A DNA stretch of 43,548 bases from Akkermansia muciniphila (GTDB lineage Bacteria; Verrucomicrobiota; Verrucomicrobiia; Limisphaerales; SIBE01). The position numbers and the translations under genes were made by a program. How positions within the stretch are numbered: position 1 is the first letter of the stretch; every line of letters begins with the position of its first letter. The notes beneath the pieces were generated by a model. That model saw only the letters and a list, made by a program, of their open reading frames with translations. It made no database searches and was not told where the DNA came from. The DNA is taken from NCBI GenBank assembly GCA_945861765.1, contig CAMAWP010000017.1, positions 1 to 43,548 on the forward strand, written 5' to 3'. This document shows, in pieces, positions 24,867-33,790 of this stretch.

Positions 24867-25862
24867 TTAGCTCCACGTCCTCTCGTGGGAATGAAAAAGA
24901 GTCTTCCGAAAATGGTCGATTGTTTTTTCCAGACCAGCAGCGAGAGGAACTCTAGGCTCCCACCGGAGCAACGTCTTCGCACGCGTGATATCGGGCTGAC
25001 GCTGACGGGGATCGTCTTCGGGCAGCGGCTTAAATACCGTCTTGCTGCGCGCCCCGGTGGCACGGATCACTTCCCGGGCAAACTCGATCATCGTCAATTC
25101 GTGGGGGTTGCCAATGTTCACAGGCTGATTGGTCGTGCTCATCATCAAGCGATAAATCCCTTCTATAAGGTCGGAGCAGTAACAGAAACTCCGCGTCTGA
25201 GAGCCGTTGCCAAATATAGTAAGGGGCTTGTTCTTTAACGCTTGGCTAAGAAAAGCAGGAACGACCCGCCCGTCGTTCAACCGCATGCGCGGTCCATAGG
25301 TGTTGAAGATGCGAACGATCCGAGTGTCCAGACGGTGCTCGCGCAGGTAAGCCATCGTCAGAGCCTCGGCAAAACGCTTGGCTTCGTCATAGCAACCGCG
25401 CGGCCCAATCGAGTTCACGTTTCCCCAGTAGTCCTCACTCTGGGGATGCACGAGTGGATCACCATAGATTTCAGAGGTTGAAGCCAAGAGAAAACGAGCC
25501 CCCTTGTGTTTGGCCAAACCGAGCGCCTTGTGCGTCCCGAGAGAGCCCACTTTTAAAGTCTGAATGGGCAACTCCAGGTAATCGATGGGACTCGCCGGCG
25601 ATGCAAAATGCCAGACATAATTCACTGGCACATTCAAAAAGATGAATTCCGTCACGTCCTGTTGAATGAACCTGAAATCCGAAATCCCTCCCAAGTGCGC
25701 AATGTTGTCGATGCTGCCGGTCACCAAATTATCAATCGCGATCACTTTGTGGTGCCGTTCGAGGAGATAATCGATCAGGTGAGATCCCAGAAAGCCAGCT
25801 CCGCCAGTGACCACCGAGGTTGGATGCTCGGGAGCAGTCGTGCGTTTTCGACTAGATGCCAT
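24867..25862 (-). CDS. UDP-glucuronate decarboxylase (UDP-xylose synthase)
   Basis: This 331-residue extended SDR converts UDP-glucuronate to UDP-xylose, a nucleotide sugar for polysaccharide. It has the Rossmann motif [35 protein letters not shown], and the diagnostic [19 protein letters not shown] with the catalytic Tyr and Lys. [10 protein letters not shown] and [13 protein letters not shown] follow, and all are typical of the UXS family. A soluble cytosolic enzyme, it is the last gene of the exopolysaccharide cluster in transcription order. A hairpin at 25888-25906 precedes it. Confidence 0.92.
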   Translation of the reverse strand: MASSRKRTTAPEHPTSVVTGGAGFLGSHLIDYLLERHHKVIAIDNLVTGSIDNIAHLGGISDFRFIQQDVTEFIFLNVPVNYVWHFASPASPIDYLELPIQTLKVGSLGTHKALGLAKHKGARFLLASTSEIYGDPLVHPQSEDYWGNVNSIGPRGCYDEAKRFAEALTMAYLREHRLDTRIVRIFNTYGPRMRLNDGRVVPAFLSQALKNKPLTIFGNGSQTRSFCYCSDLIEGIYRLMMSTTNQPVNIGNPHELTMIEFAREVIRATGARSKTVFKPLPEDDPRQRQPDITRAKTLLRWEPRVPLAAGLEKTIDHFRKTLFHSHERTWS

Positions 25863-25887
25863 ATCCTAAGAATTTCGATCAATGCTT

Positions 25888-25906
25888 CTCGATCTCGAAG
25901 ATCGAG
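25888..25906. other. Perfect hairpin in the gap before UDP-xylose synthase
   Basis: An 8-bp perfect stem (25888-25895 with 25899-25906) closes on a CGA triloop in the 105-bp gap 25863-25967. There is no T-run on the minus-strand side. It may be an RNA processing or attenuation structure, or chance. Confidence 0.35.
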
Positions 25907-25967
25907 TTCCATGCTCGAAGTTCATCAGAACCTCTTCGATCGACAGTTGGCATTTGAAATTCGACAC

Positions 25968-27359
25968 TTACTTGGCTCCCGTCCCTAGGACTACCACCGG
26001 GATCGTCCGAAGCAGAATCTTAAAATCCAGCCAAAGGGACCAATTATCGATATACTCCAAATCGAGACGAACCCAATCCTTGAAATCGGTGACATTGTTG
26101 CGCCCACTGACTTGCCAGAGACAGGTTAAACCGGGCTTGACGCTCAACCGCCGACGATGCGCAAAGTCATCGAAGCGCATCACCTCATCCACGGGAAGCG
26201 GACGAGGGCCGACCAAGCTCATTTCGCCGCGGAGGACATTGATCAGTTGGGGAAACTCATCAACGCTGAATCTCCGAAGAATCCGGCCCAAGGGAGTAAT
26301 CCGCGGGTCACTCGAAAGCTTAAATACCGGGCCAGACATTTCGTTCAACGCAGCGAGCTCCTGCTTGAGCTGTTCCGCATCGCTGACCATCGAGCGGAAT
26401 TTCAACATTGTAAAAGGACGGCCATTCAAACCGCTCCGTTGCTGCCGAAACAAGACGGGCCCCGACGAAGTGAACCTAATGAGGATGGTCACCAACAAAA
26501 AGAGGGGTGCCAGAAGCACGATCAATACAAGAGCCACTGAAAAGTCCATGACATGCTTGACCAAACCCTGCCAAGACTCCTCGGGGGCTGAGCGGAAAAC
26601 GAGCATCGGCCGACCGTAGAAATGGTCCAGCGTAGTCTGCGACAACTGTGTGTTGAAAAAATCGGCAAGCAACCAGGCTTCCACCCCTTCCAGTTCACAC
26701 GCCTGAATGGCTTTTTCGATTTGACCGAAGAAAGTGTGTTTGGCGGTTAGAACGACGCCATTGGCCGAATGCCGGTGCAAGAGTTCAACGAGTTGTTCGA
26801 TCGAGCTCTCATTCAAATCCAGTTGAGCCAGCACTTCGATGCCGTCGCCGGAGGTCTGTTTCAACTGGGATTGAAGCCGAAGGGTGTCCTCACTCGTGCC
26901 CACGAGGATGAGACGTTTCTTAAACTGAGCTTGTCCGAGTTTTGTCTCGACCCATCGCCGAACCAACTCTTCTTTCAGCATGACCAACAAGAAGCTAACT
27001 CCAGGGAACAATATGATCACCGATCGCGCCAACAGTTGCTTGCGGAGAAACATGACTGAAACCACGACAATGACCACCAGAACACAAGCCTTGAGCAGTT
27101 GCCAGGCGGTGCGACGGCGCGACATAACGAGGGGCCGGTTGTAAAATCCTTGAAGTTCCAATAACAAAGGAGTGAGCGGAATAATGACCAACAACAGCCA
27201 TTCGAACTTGGCAAATGGTTCAATGTTGGGATCTCCTCCGAAGAGTTTTAGCTCCCAATTCGATCGAATGAGATGAGCCATCCAAAAACTGAACGCGAAA
27301 AGACTCGCATCAGCCAACTTTTGGATCTGCGCCCGAATTTGACGCTGGCGACTTAACAT
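25968..27359 (-). CDS. Polyprenyl-phosphate sugar-1-phosphate transferase (initiating glycosyltransferase)
   Basis: A 463-residue member of the exopolysaccharide polyprenyl glycosylphosphotransferase family (WbaP/EpsL-type). Four N-terminal transmembrane helices are visible, followed by a CoA-binding-like cytosolic domain with KRLILVGTSED. One further membrane helix (VALVLIVLLAPLFLLVTI) precedes the bacterial sugar-transferase domain with KFRSM, R-x-SVDEFPQLINVL, GPRPLPVDE and KPGLTCLWQVSGR. It transfers a sugar phosphate from a nucleotide sugar to undecaprenyl phosphate, the first committed step of repeat-unit assembly at the inner membrane. It is encoded next to the exosortase pair. Confidence 0.93.
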   Translation of the reverse strand: MLSRQRQIRAQIQKLADASLFAFSFWMAHLIRSNWELKLFGGDPNIEPFAKFEWLLLVIIPLTPLLLELQGFYNRPLVMSRRRTAWQLLKACVLVVIVVVSVMFLRKQLLARSVIILFPGVSFLLVMLKEELVRRWVETKLGQAQFKKRLILVGTSEDTLRLQSQLKQTSGDGIEVLAQLDLNESSIEQLVELLHRHSANGVVLTAKHTFFGQIEKAIQACELEGVEAWLLADFFNTQLSQTTLDHFYGRPMLVFRSAPEESWQGLVKHVMDFSVALVLIVLLAPLFLLVTILIRFTSSGPVLFRQQRSGLNGRPFTMLKFRSMVSDAEQLKQELAALNEMSGPVFKLSSDPRITPLGRILRRFSVDEFPQLINVLRGEMSLVGPRPLPVDEVMRFDDFAHRRRLSVKPGLTCLWQVSGRNNVTDFKDWVRLDLEYIDNWSLWLDFKILLRTIPVVVLGTGAK

Positions 27360-27407
27360 GTCTTATTAGACCGACTGACTACAAACGGATCGGGTCAGGA
27401 ACGGTGA

Positions 27408-27439
27408 CGCGCCTCTTTTACATCGGTTCGGGAGGCGCG
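27408..27439. other. Inverted repeat between the EpsI-like and sugar-transferase genes
   Basis: An 8-bp GC-rich stem (27408-27415 with 27432-27439) encloses a 16-nt loop in the 87-bp gap. On the minus strand no T-run follows. It may adjust relative expression of the two genes; it does not look like a full terminator. Confidence 0.3.
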
Positions 27440-27446
27440 ACAACAT

Positions 27447-28223
27447 CTACTTGAGAACCACTTCTGCTGCTGGACCGGCAGCGGCGGTCATTGAACCACT
27501 CACCAATTGGAACTCTGGGACCGAAGCGACAATGAACTCTTTCATGTGGTTGTAAGTAGCTTCCTCCTGCCCGGGCCGACATACCGAAAGATAGGACACA
27601 TAAGCCCAACGCGGCAGAACGCCGGTGAGGACGAGGTCCTTGGCGCTTCCCCACATCCTTTCCTTATGTTGAGCCGTCAGACGGTTCTCTGAGACGAACC
27701 AATAAACAAAGATAGCGCGCAACGTAAAAACCGGACCATCGGCTGTTTTCTTAAAGTTTTTCGAAGCGGTCAGCTTCATGACCGGCAAGTCGTACGACTG
27801 CGGTCGGGTCATCCGGATCGCGAGCGATTCAGATTTGTCGATCCTCCAGCCTTGCCCTTCCAAACAAATCTGCGGTTTATGAATGCTCGTCCGATCGGTT
27901 CCCATGAGAACCACACTGACGTCCATGAATTGGCGGGCGTCGTTCGTGTAGTGCCGCCGTCCGAAGGTGGTGTCTTTGGGCAATGTCTTTACTTCGAGTG
28001 AACTTACGGTCAGAGGTTGTGATCCATAATCCAAGACGTTAATTGGCAAATCGACAGTGGTTTTCCCAACAATGTTTGTCTGGAGATCATAAACCGGCTT
28101 CTCGACCAAACGTAAACCGGGTTTACCAAGTCTGCGTCCAGCCTTTAAGCCGCTTAAGAAAAAAGCGGTTCCCCCTGTGAGGGCTAGAACCAACGCTAGA
28201 ACGATCCACTTTTGTCTGTTCAT
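27447..28223 (-). CDS. EpsI-like exosortase-associated protein (DUF3485)
   Basis: A 258-residue protein with an N-terminal membrane anchor (IVLALVLALTGGTAFFLSGL) and a periplasmic domain. The segment VVLMGTDRTSIHKPQICLEGQGW matches the EpsI/DUF3485 pattern (H-x-P-x-x-C-L-x-x-x-G-W) of proteins encoded beside, or fused to, exosortases. The ATG overlaps the exosortase stop by 4 bp (28220-28223), so the two are translationally coupled. EpsI-type proteins are needed for exopolysaccharide production in some methylotrophs, but the biochemical role is unknown. Confidence 0.87.
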   Translation of the reverse strand: MNRQKWIVLALVLALTGGTAFFLSGLKAGRRLGKPGLRLVEKPVYDLQTNIVGKTTVDLPINVLDYGSQPLTVSSLEVKTLPKDTTFGRRHYTNDARQFMDVSVVLMGTDRTSIHKPQICLEGQGWRIDKSESLAIRMTRPQSYDLPVMKLTASKNFKKTADGPVFTLRAIFVYWFVSENRLTAQHKERMWGSAKDLVLTGVLPRWAYVSYLSVCRPGQEEATYNHMKEFIVASVPEFQLVSGSMTAAAGPAAEVVLK

Positions 28224-29185
28224 GCTGTTTTGGGTTCGAGTGGAATTGCCGTTGAGCCATCACCCTCTCTCAGCAAATAACCCAGTAAGAGAATACAACT
28301 GATCGCCACGGCGAACGTGATAAACCCAAGTTTGTTCTCGACGAAAGCTCCTGCATCTTGCCCGAACGCTTCCGCCGCGACAATCACTGTCGTGATTCGT
28401 GCCACGTTGCCGACAATTGCCAATGGGAAGGCAACCGCGATGATGATCACGCGTTTCCACAAGGTCTTGAATGTAAGAAATCCATAGATAGTCGTCAGCG
28501 CCAGCAACGAGATCAGGCTCCGAATGCCGCTGCACGCCGCTGCAACCTCGTATGTGAACATGTCTTGCGCGTGACGGATTTGCGATCCGTCGCGAATGAC
28601 CGGGATTCCTAAAAAACTGTCGGCAATCCCTACCGAAATCTTAGTCACCAACATCCGCATCGGAAACGTGATACTGTCGCTCAACGTACCCAAGGGAACA
28701 CAAAAGATGAAAAGGATCATCGGGAAAAACGTTGTTTCGAGCCAACCGCGTCCCCAGATCACTCCGGTCAATCCGTACAATCCCACAAAAAAGCCGACCA
28801 CCGAAACATTGGGAAACTGTATGACGTAACCGAAAACGTGGAGGAGCGCCCCGAGAACCAGCAAAATCAAGGCCGGCCACCAAATCCGCTTCGGCACCGC
28901 CAACAACTCCTGTCTCTTCCACCAGAGCAAGACCACCACGGCAAATGGAATCAGCTTCCCGTGTTCGTCATCGGGTGAAGTGTCAAAAATGTGGTAAGTC
29001 CATTTGAATAGCGAAGCGGTATCAATGTATCCAAAAACGGAATTACCCAGAAATTGGAACAGTGCCGCCCAGGCCCCTAACAAGACGAAGAACAAGGCTT
29101 TGTCCGGAAGATGGCGCCAGCAGTTGAGGACCTCGTGCCGAAATGTTTCCACTGAGGCTTCTTTGAGATTCGTATTTTCGGCCAT
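28220..29185 (-). CDS. Exosortase (membrane transpeptidase-like sorting enzyme)
   Basis: About 321 residues from the ATG at 29185 (a TTG at 29200 would add five), with 7-8 hydrophobic helices. The nucleophile motif AAACSGIRSLISLLAL has Cys at about residue 218. The GNVARI motif with the conserved Arg is at about 263. In the last helix region, where exosortases usually have a third conserved residue (His four positions before Gly), this protein has Glu283 (VENKLGF). Exosortases cleave or transfer proteins at C-terminal PEP-CTERM signals in the inner membrane. A matching substrate is encoded at 6254-6913. It is coupled to the EpsI-like gene and lies within the exopolysaccharide cluster. Confidence 0.92.
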   Translation of the reverse strand: MAENTNLKEASVETFRHEVLNCWRHLPDKALFFVLLGAWAALFQFLGNSVFGYIDTASLFKWTYHIFDTSPDDEHGKLIPFAVVVLLWWKRQELLAVPKRIWWPALILLVLGALLHVFGYVIQFPNVSVVGFFVGLYGLTGVIWGRGWLETTFFPMILFIFCVPLGTLSDSITFPMRMLVTKISVGIADSFLGIPVIRDGSQIRHAQDMFTYEVAAACSGIRSLISLLALTTIYGFLTFKTLWKRVIIIAVAFPLAIVGNVARITTVIVAAEAFGQDAGAFVENKLGFITFAVAISCILLLGYLLREGDGSTAIPLEPKTA

Positions 29186-29366
29186 ATCGCCAGCTATCAA
29201 TCAGAGAGTTAGACACCGTCTTGCGACTTTAGCTCAATCAAACCAATCCACGCATAACTGCTGGGCATTGCAGAAACCCAAATCTCCGGCTTTATTGAAG
29301 GAAATCGAAGCAATGGAGTGATCGAGCATTGAATTCCCCAACACCAAAACTTCACTCTTTCCACAC

Positions 29367-30356
29367 TCAATTTTCTTTCGGAGTCCGCTTCTTCATTTGA
29401 TCGTAGATCCAACGATACGTCTTCTCGAGCCCATCCCGGAGTCGAGTGCTCGGTTGCCAACCTAGATAGGACTGGATTAAAGCATTATCGCTATTTCGGC
29501 CATTGACTCCTTTGGGAGCCTTCAGATTGTAAGTTCGCTTCAACTTACTTCCCGCGATTTCTTCCACAAGATCGACCAATTGGTTAATGGTCACCAACTC
29601 GTTGCTCCCCAGGTTGATCGGCTCCAAGATATCACTCGCCAGGATCGCCTTGGTCCCATTCAAACAGTCATCAATATACATGAAACTGCGTGTTTGGTTC
29701 CCATCCCCCCAGATCTCGATCTCATCCGTCCCGGCTAGCTTGGCTTGGATCACCTTCCGGCAAACGGCGGCAGGTGCCTTCTCTCGGCCCCCATCGTAGG
29801 TGCCGTCGGGTCCATAGACATTGTGGTAACGAGCGACGCGCGTCGCCAGTCCGAAGTCTTCTCGAAAATGCCGACACATCCGTTCGCTGAACAACTTCTC
29901 CCAACCATAACCGTCCTCAGGCATGGCCGGGTAGGCATCACTTTCTTTGAGAGCCACAACCTCGGGAGAAACCTGTTTTTCGGCCGCATAAACGCAAGCT
30001 GAAGAAGCAAAGAAAAACCGCTTCGCCTCAAATTTCCTTGCCGCCATGAGCAGGTGAGTATTGATCAAGACCGAGAGCATGCAAAGGGCGCGATTGTTTT
30101 CAATAAAGCCCATCCCGCCCATGTCGGCCGCTAGGTTATAGACCGTCAAGGCACCGCGTGTGGCTTGTTCGCAGGCGGCCAGGTCTCTCAGATCAAGCTG
30201 CAAATTTTCCACGCCCGGCGACAGTTGATACCATTCGTGAAGGGGCTTCAGGTCCACAGCTCGGATGTCCTGATGTCCTTTCCTGACCAGATCAGCCACC
30301 AGATGGCCACCAATAAACCCGCCTGCGCCGCCAACTAAAACCTTACCAGAATTCAT
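29367..30356 (-). CDS. GDP-mannose 3,5-epimerase-like SDR
   Basis: A 329-residue extended SDR. The segments LAADMGGMGFIENNRA, SSACVYAAEKQ (with the cysteine used as acid/base in GDP-mannose 3,5-epimerase), YGWEKLFSERM (catalytic Tyr and Lys), RYHNVYGPDGTYDGGREKAPAA and WGDGNQTRSFMYIDDC match the plant and bacterial GME family closely. The reaction interconverts GDP-mannose with GDP-L-galactose or GDP-L-gulose. In this cluster it probably supplies an L-sugar donor. It lies 181 bp upstream of the exosortase start. The gap 29186-29366 shows nothing recognisable. Confidence 0.88.
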   Translation of the reverse strand: MNSGKVLVGGAGGFIGGHLVADLVRKGHQDIRAVDLKPLHEWYQLSPGVENLQLDLRDLAACEQATRGALTVYNLAADMGGMGFIENNRALCMLSVLINTHLLMAARKFEAKRFFFASSACVYAAEKQVSPEVVALKESDAYPAMPEDGYGWEKLFSERMCRHFREDFGLATRVARYHNVYGPDGTYDGGREKAPAAVCRKVIQAKLAGTDEIEIWGDGNQTRSFMYIDDCLNGTKAILASDILEPINLGSNELVTINQLVDLVEEIAGSKLKRTYNLKAPKGVNGRNSDNALIQSYLGWQPSTRLRDGLEKTYRWIYDQMKKRTPKEN

Positions 30357-30401
30357 AGTTATTTCGAGAAACGGGACGAAGGCTAAACTGCTCTCACCTC
30401 T

Positions 30402-31232
30402 TTATTCAAGCCGATAGTGCTTAATCCCACTAAGTTGACAAAAAATCCGAGCTACAAAGAGCGGGTTATTCCTCAAGTACCGGCGCCAAAGGCGACGCGG
30501 TTCCTGGCAAAGCCTATAAAACCATTCCAAACCGCTCTTTTGCATCCACCGCGGCGCTTGCTTCACGCGCCCGCTGTGAAAATCGAAAGCGGCCCCCACT
30601 CCGACCATCAACGTGACATTCAATCGAGAAAGATATCTGGCCATGAAGTGCTCCTGCTTCGGCGTGCTCAATCCCACCCACATAATATCGGGTTTAGTCT
30701 CTCGGAGCATCTGCTCCAGCGCGATCTCTTCGCTCGAGTTGAGCGGGCGGAATGGCGGGGTATAACAGCCAGCGATCTGCAAACCAGGGAACCGCGATTC
30801 CAAGCGCGCGCTCAATTCCTCCGCCACGCCCGGCGCTCCACCGAAAAAGAAATGTTTGCAGGGAGACTGTTGACTCCAACGGCACAATTCCAACATCAGA
30901 TCCGGACCATAGACGCGTCCCATTTCTCGGAAGCCTCGAAGCTTTCCCATCCAGACCATCGGCATTCCGTCTGGAGTGCAAAGGAAAGCGTTGTTCAGAA
31001 TTTGCCGAAAATCCGGATTGTCTTGCGCCTCGGTAACTCCATGCACACCCGTAATACAAATGTAACCTTTCCGTTTGCGCGCAACAGCGTCGGCAATCAC
31101 TTCGCGAGCCGTGGACAAATTGAGGACGCTGATACCAACACCGAGAACATTGACTCTTTTAATGGCCGGAAATCCTGAGACGGAAGGAGACGTGTTCTCA
31201 GGGGAGGTGGATGCAAACGGCGAGTCAGACAT
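30402..31232 (-). CDS. WecG/TagA/CpsF-family glycosyltransferase
   Basis: About 276 residues from the ATG at 31232. The open frame runs back to 31424 but only through the repeat element, so the extension is rejected. Family motifs are KRVNVLGVGISVLNL at the start, CITGVHGVTEAQDNPDFRQIL, CTPDGMPMVWMGKLRG (the usual D-G-x-P), YGPDLMLELC, FFFGGAPGVAEEL and WVGLSTPKQEHFMARY. Such GT26 enzymes add a sugar (N-acetylmannosamine-type in known cases) to lipid-linked intermediates at the inner membrane. The start lies 7 bp from the terminal repeat of the element at 31239, so its 5' leader is element-derived. Confidence 0.9.
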   Translation of the reverse strand: MSDSPFASTSPENTSPSVSGFPAIKRVNVLGVGISVLNLSTAREVIADAVARKRKGYICITGVHGVTEAQDNPDFRQILNNAFLCTPDGMPMVWMGKLRGFREMGRVYGPDLMLELCRWSQQSPCKHFFFGGAPGVAEELSARLESRFPGLQIAGCYTPPFRPLNSSEEIALEQMLRETKPDIMWVGLSTPKQEHFMARYLSRLNVTLMVGVGAAFDFHSGRVKQAPRWMQKSGLEWFYRLCQEPRRLWRRYLRNNPLFVARIFCQLSGIKHYRLE

Positions 31233-31238
31233 AGCGGC

Positions 31239-31522
31239 GAACATCCAACATCCAACATCCAACATCCAAACTTGAACGGAAAATACAGGCGAAGGCAAAT
31301 GGCTTGGGGATTTTCCCGCAGCGAGAGTGTGTAATCCATCCCATCCATGCGCCTGCCCACGACATGAACTCTGTCTGCGGCGTCCGTCGATTCTCCCTCT
31401 CCCAGCGGGAGAAGGTCGGGCCAATTCGACACGCTCCAGACTCCAGTCTGCGGACTCGCATTCCCACCGCGCACGTCCTTCTCTTTCCCCGTTCGACGTT
31501 GGATGTTCGATGTTGGATGTTC
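31239..31522. mobile_element. MITE-like element with terminal inverted repeats
   Basis: The left end has GAACATCC followed by 7-bp ACATCCA units (four perfect copies, 31241-31268) and then AACTTGAACGG. The right end (31489-31522) is its imperfect inverse: CCGTTCGACG, then GTTGGAT-type units, ending GGATGTTC. The ends thus form inverted repeats of ~34-41 bp around a ~210-bp core with no gene. The core carries a small perfect palindrome, TCTCCC-AGC-GGGAGA (31398-31412). No target-site duplication is evident. It fills the 322-bp gap between the DUF362 gene and the WecG/TagA gene. It may be a miniature transposable element or a REP-like repeat. Confidence 0.6.
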
Positions 31523-31554
31523 ACCCTTTTGGTCCGCTCTTACAAAGCACCTTC

Positions 31555-32577
31555 TTATCGCGGTCTTACCTGTCGTTTTTCCGCATCATAGTCGTAAAAC
31601 GGTTTTCGAAAAAGGTAAAGTAACCAGTGCAAGAAGCCGGCCAGAGGCGAGCGATAACCTACCCAGGCTAGGAACGAGCTGTTAAAACAGAAGAGGCCGG
31701 GAAGATCGGTCCATGATCGTTTCAAATAGAACTTCTCTTTTAAGAACGGCTCAACTCGTTGATCCAGCTCGATCGTTTCAAAGGAGCTCCACCAGCCCTG
31801 TTTCTTAAAATAGCCCAAATGTCGAACGCGAGCTTCATCGATCTGCATTAAGCGGCAGCAAACTCGATCGGCGGCTACGAGATCATTCGCGACCAGCAAC
31901 CAATTGAGCTGAACCGCCTCGCCCCTCATCGGCCCGCTCCCGTTCAAGCCATAGCGACCGTCGATGATCGAATACGGCTTCGGCAACCTCCGACAGACCT
32001 CGTAGATCACTTGCGGAAAGTAAGGATGTAATTTCAGACGCTCCGCCGGATTCTGAATGCACCCCCATTGGTTCTTAATCGACATCGAGATCAGTGTGTT
32101 CATGTGGATCTTCGGGACGGGCAAGGTGATGAAAGCATCAATCTCATGCAGCAGCAGCTTTGGCAGGGGAATCGAGAGCTCCCTGAAACCCGCTCGCAAC
32201 CGAACAATTTCTGGATCGGTGAAACTAATATTCACGACTCGGGCCCCAGTCCTTGCGGCCAGTTCATTGATCCCCATTTTTTGGAACACCTCGTCTATCG
32301 AGAAACGATTATAGCCTCCGCTATCCGCCTCGCCGATGATTACCCTATATCCGCGGCCCGTCAGGAGCTCAGTGACAGCTTCCAGGCATTCGAACGAGGT
32401 CATAACGCCCGGCTGGTACGTGGGAAAAGTCAAGTTCGGCTTCAAAAAGACGGTGGCTCCAGAAGAGACGTCTCTGAAAAATCCAACCTTTTCCAAGCCG
32501 TCCCGGATCGGCACCAGATATTTTTCGCCTAATGCCTGCAAGCAAACGCGCGGAGTTGGACGTGACGAAGTATTCAT
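31555..32577 (-). CDS. DUF362 domain-containing protein
   Basis: A 340-residue protein with the DUF362 layout: TVFLKPNLTFP (normally VxIKPN), MTSFECLEAVTELLTGRGYRVIIGEADSG, PVPKIHMNTLISMSIKNQWGCIQNP (the conserved S-x-K-N family motif), then SIIDGRYGLNGSGPMRGEAV. No ferredoxin-type cysteine cluster is present, unlike many DUF362 proteins. A hydrophobic segment near the C-terminus (SPLAGFLHWLLYLF) may associate with the membrane. Function is not established. Its place among glycosyltransferases suggests a role in polysaccharide synthesis or modification. Confidence 0.83.
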   Translation of the reverse strand: MNTSSRPTPRVCLQALGEKYLVPIRDGLEKVGFFRDVSSGATVFLKPNLTFPTYQPGVMTSFECLEAVTELLTGRGYRVIIGEADSGGYNRFSIDEVFQKMGINELAARTGARVVNISFTDPEIVRLRAGFRELSIPLPKLLLHEIDAFITLPVPKIHMNTLISMSIKNQWGCIQNPAERLKLHPYFPQVIYEVCRRLPKPYSIIDGRYGLNGSGPMRGEAVQLNWLLVANDLVAADRVCCRLMQIDEARVRHLGYFKKQGWWSSFETIELDQRVEPFLKEKFYLKRSWTDLPGLFCFNSSFLAWVGYRSPLAGFLHWLLYLFRKPFYDYDAEKRQVRPR

Positions 32578-32590
32578 GCGGGAAGCGCGG

Positions 32591-33784
32591 TCAGCGCCTT
32601 TTCAACGCGTTTCGATAGAGGCCCTCCACCTTGTCGAGCATTTGATCGATGGAGAAACATTGTTGCAGACGTTTGCGGCCAGCCTCGCCCATTTGCTGTC
32701 GAAGGCAGGAATCCTTGAGCAGAAGAGCCAGTTTTTCAGCCAGCGCTTCTGGATTGGCTGGAGGAACCAAAAAGCCTGTCTCACCATCTTCAACCTGATC
32801 GAGCGAGCCGCCGATAGCCGTCGCGATGACGGGCCGCCTCATCGCCATAGCCTCCAACACCACGCCACCAAACGGTTCCGGCTGCGCCGAGGGCAGCACG
32901 AAAATGTCCATCGCCGCATAAGCAGGCCGGACGTCGGCCAATTCTCCCGTTAAGACGACATCGTTCTGAAGATTCAAATCCCGGATCATCTGTTGGAACC
33001 GAGGCAAGTGATCTTCACTGCCCGGCGACGGAGAACCGATGATGAGATATTTTGCCAAGAAACCACGCTGCTTCAAGACGGCTGCTGCCTGCAAGAGATT
33101 TTCTTGCCCCTTGCGCACGAACTTGATCCGGCCAACACAACCGACCACAGGACCATGACCCAATTTGTGGTCCTGACGGAACCGAACGCCAGCGGCAGCA
33201 TCATCGTCCGAAAACTCGTCTAGCGGCATTCCGTTGTGAATGACAACAACGTTGGCAGCCCCGTTGAACTGCGCTGCTATTGGATTGGAAACAGTGATCA
33301 CTCTCTCGGAAAGACTGGTGATATAGCGGCGATACAGATTCCACAGCGACCGGAACTCAAGGAAGCTGTCTCGGACATGCCAGAGATGCGGAACGCCCGC
33401 CAACTTGGCCGCCAACGCAGGAGCCGGCATCACACCGGTGTTGGTGTGAACCAGAGAAATGCCCTTCCTTGAAATCAAACGATAAAGGCGGAACACGGAA
33501 ATCGGAAACGCCAGAAAGAACGTGAAAAAACGAGGCGACCGAAAAACGGATCGATTAATCACAGCGAGCCAAGAATCGATGATGACCTCGATCCCGAGAG
33601 CAGTGATGCGTCCCGCGAGCGGCCCGTCTTCAGGCAAGACGACGTGTGGGACATATCCGAGCGCTCTGATGCGCGGCAGCAACCTCAAGAGAGACCGGCT
33701 CGCACCGTAGATATCGGCGCTATTATGAACGTAAAGAACGTGAGGAAGCTGAGACTCTTTCAAGGTATGGCAAGTCGATCGCAA
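32591..33784 (-). CDS. GT4-family glycosyltransferase
   Basis: A 397-residue GT-B enzyme. The N-terminal domain begins HVLYVHNSADIYGASRSLLRLLPRI, typical of GT4 enzymes, with HTNTGVMPAPALAAKLAGVPHLWHVRD. The C-terminal domain has VVIHNGMPLDEF, GPVVGCVGRIKFVRKGQENLL and the E-x7-E region PSAQPEPFGGVVLEAMA, which binds the nucleotide sugar. There is no ATG near the start. TTG at 33784, 6 nt after the GT2 stop, is the best start, with another TTG at 33763 as an alternative. It probably adds one sugar of the repeat unit in the cytosol. Confidence 0.92.
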   Translation of the reverse strand: MRSTCHTLKESQLPHVLYVHNSADIYGASRSLLRLLPRIRALGYVPHVVLPEDGPLAGRITALGIEVIIDSWLAVINRSVFRSPRFFTFFLAFPISVFRLYRLISRKGISLVHTNTGVMPAPALAAKLAGVPHLWHVRDSFLEFRSLWNLYRRYITSLSERVITVSNPIAAQFNGAANVVVIHNGMPLDEFSDDDAAAGVRFRQDHKLGHGPVVGCVGRIKFVRKGQENLLQAAAVLKQRGFLAKYLIIGSPSPGSEDHLPRFQQMIRDLNLQNDVVLTGELADVRPAYAAMDIFVLPSAQPEPFGGVVLEAMAMRRPVIATAIGGSLDQVEDGETGFLVPPANPEALAEKLALLLKDSCLRQQMGEAGRKRLQQCFSIDQMLDKVEGLYRNALKRR

Positions 33785-33790
33785 TTCATT

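Noticed and set aside
25888-25906. Intrinsic terminator between the sugar-transferase and UDP-xylose synthase genes
   Set aside because: The stem is good but no T-run follows on the minus strand. Kept only as an unexplained hairpin.
30417-31178. Plus-strand open frame (253 codons) opposite the WecG/TagA gene
   Set aside because: The minus strand shows strong family motifs; the plus frame has none.
31233-31424. N-terminal extension of the WecG/TagA gene
   Set aside because: The 64 extra codons run through the repeat element and resemble no protein. The family start motif follows the ATG at 31232.
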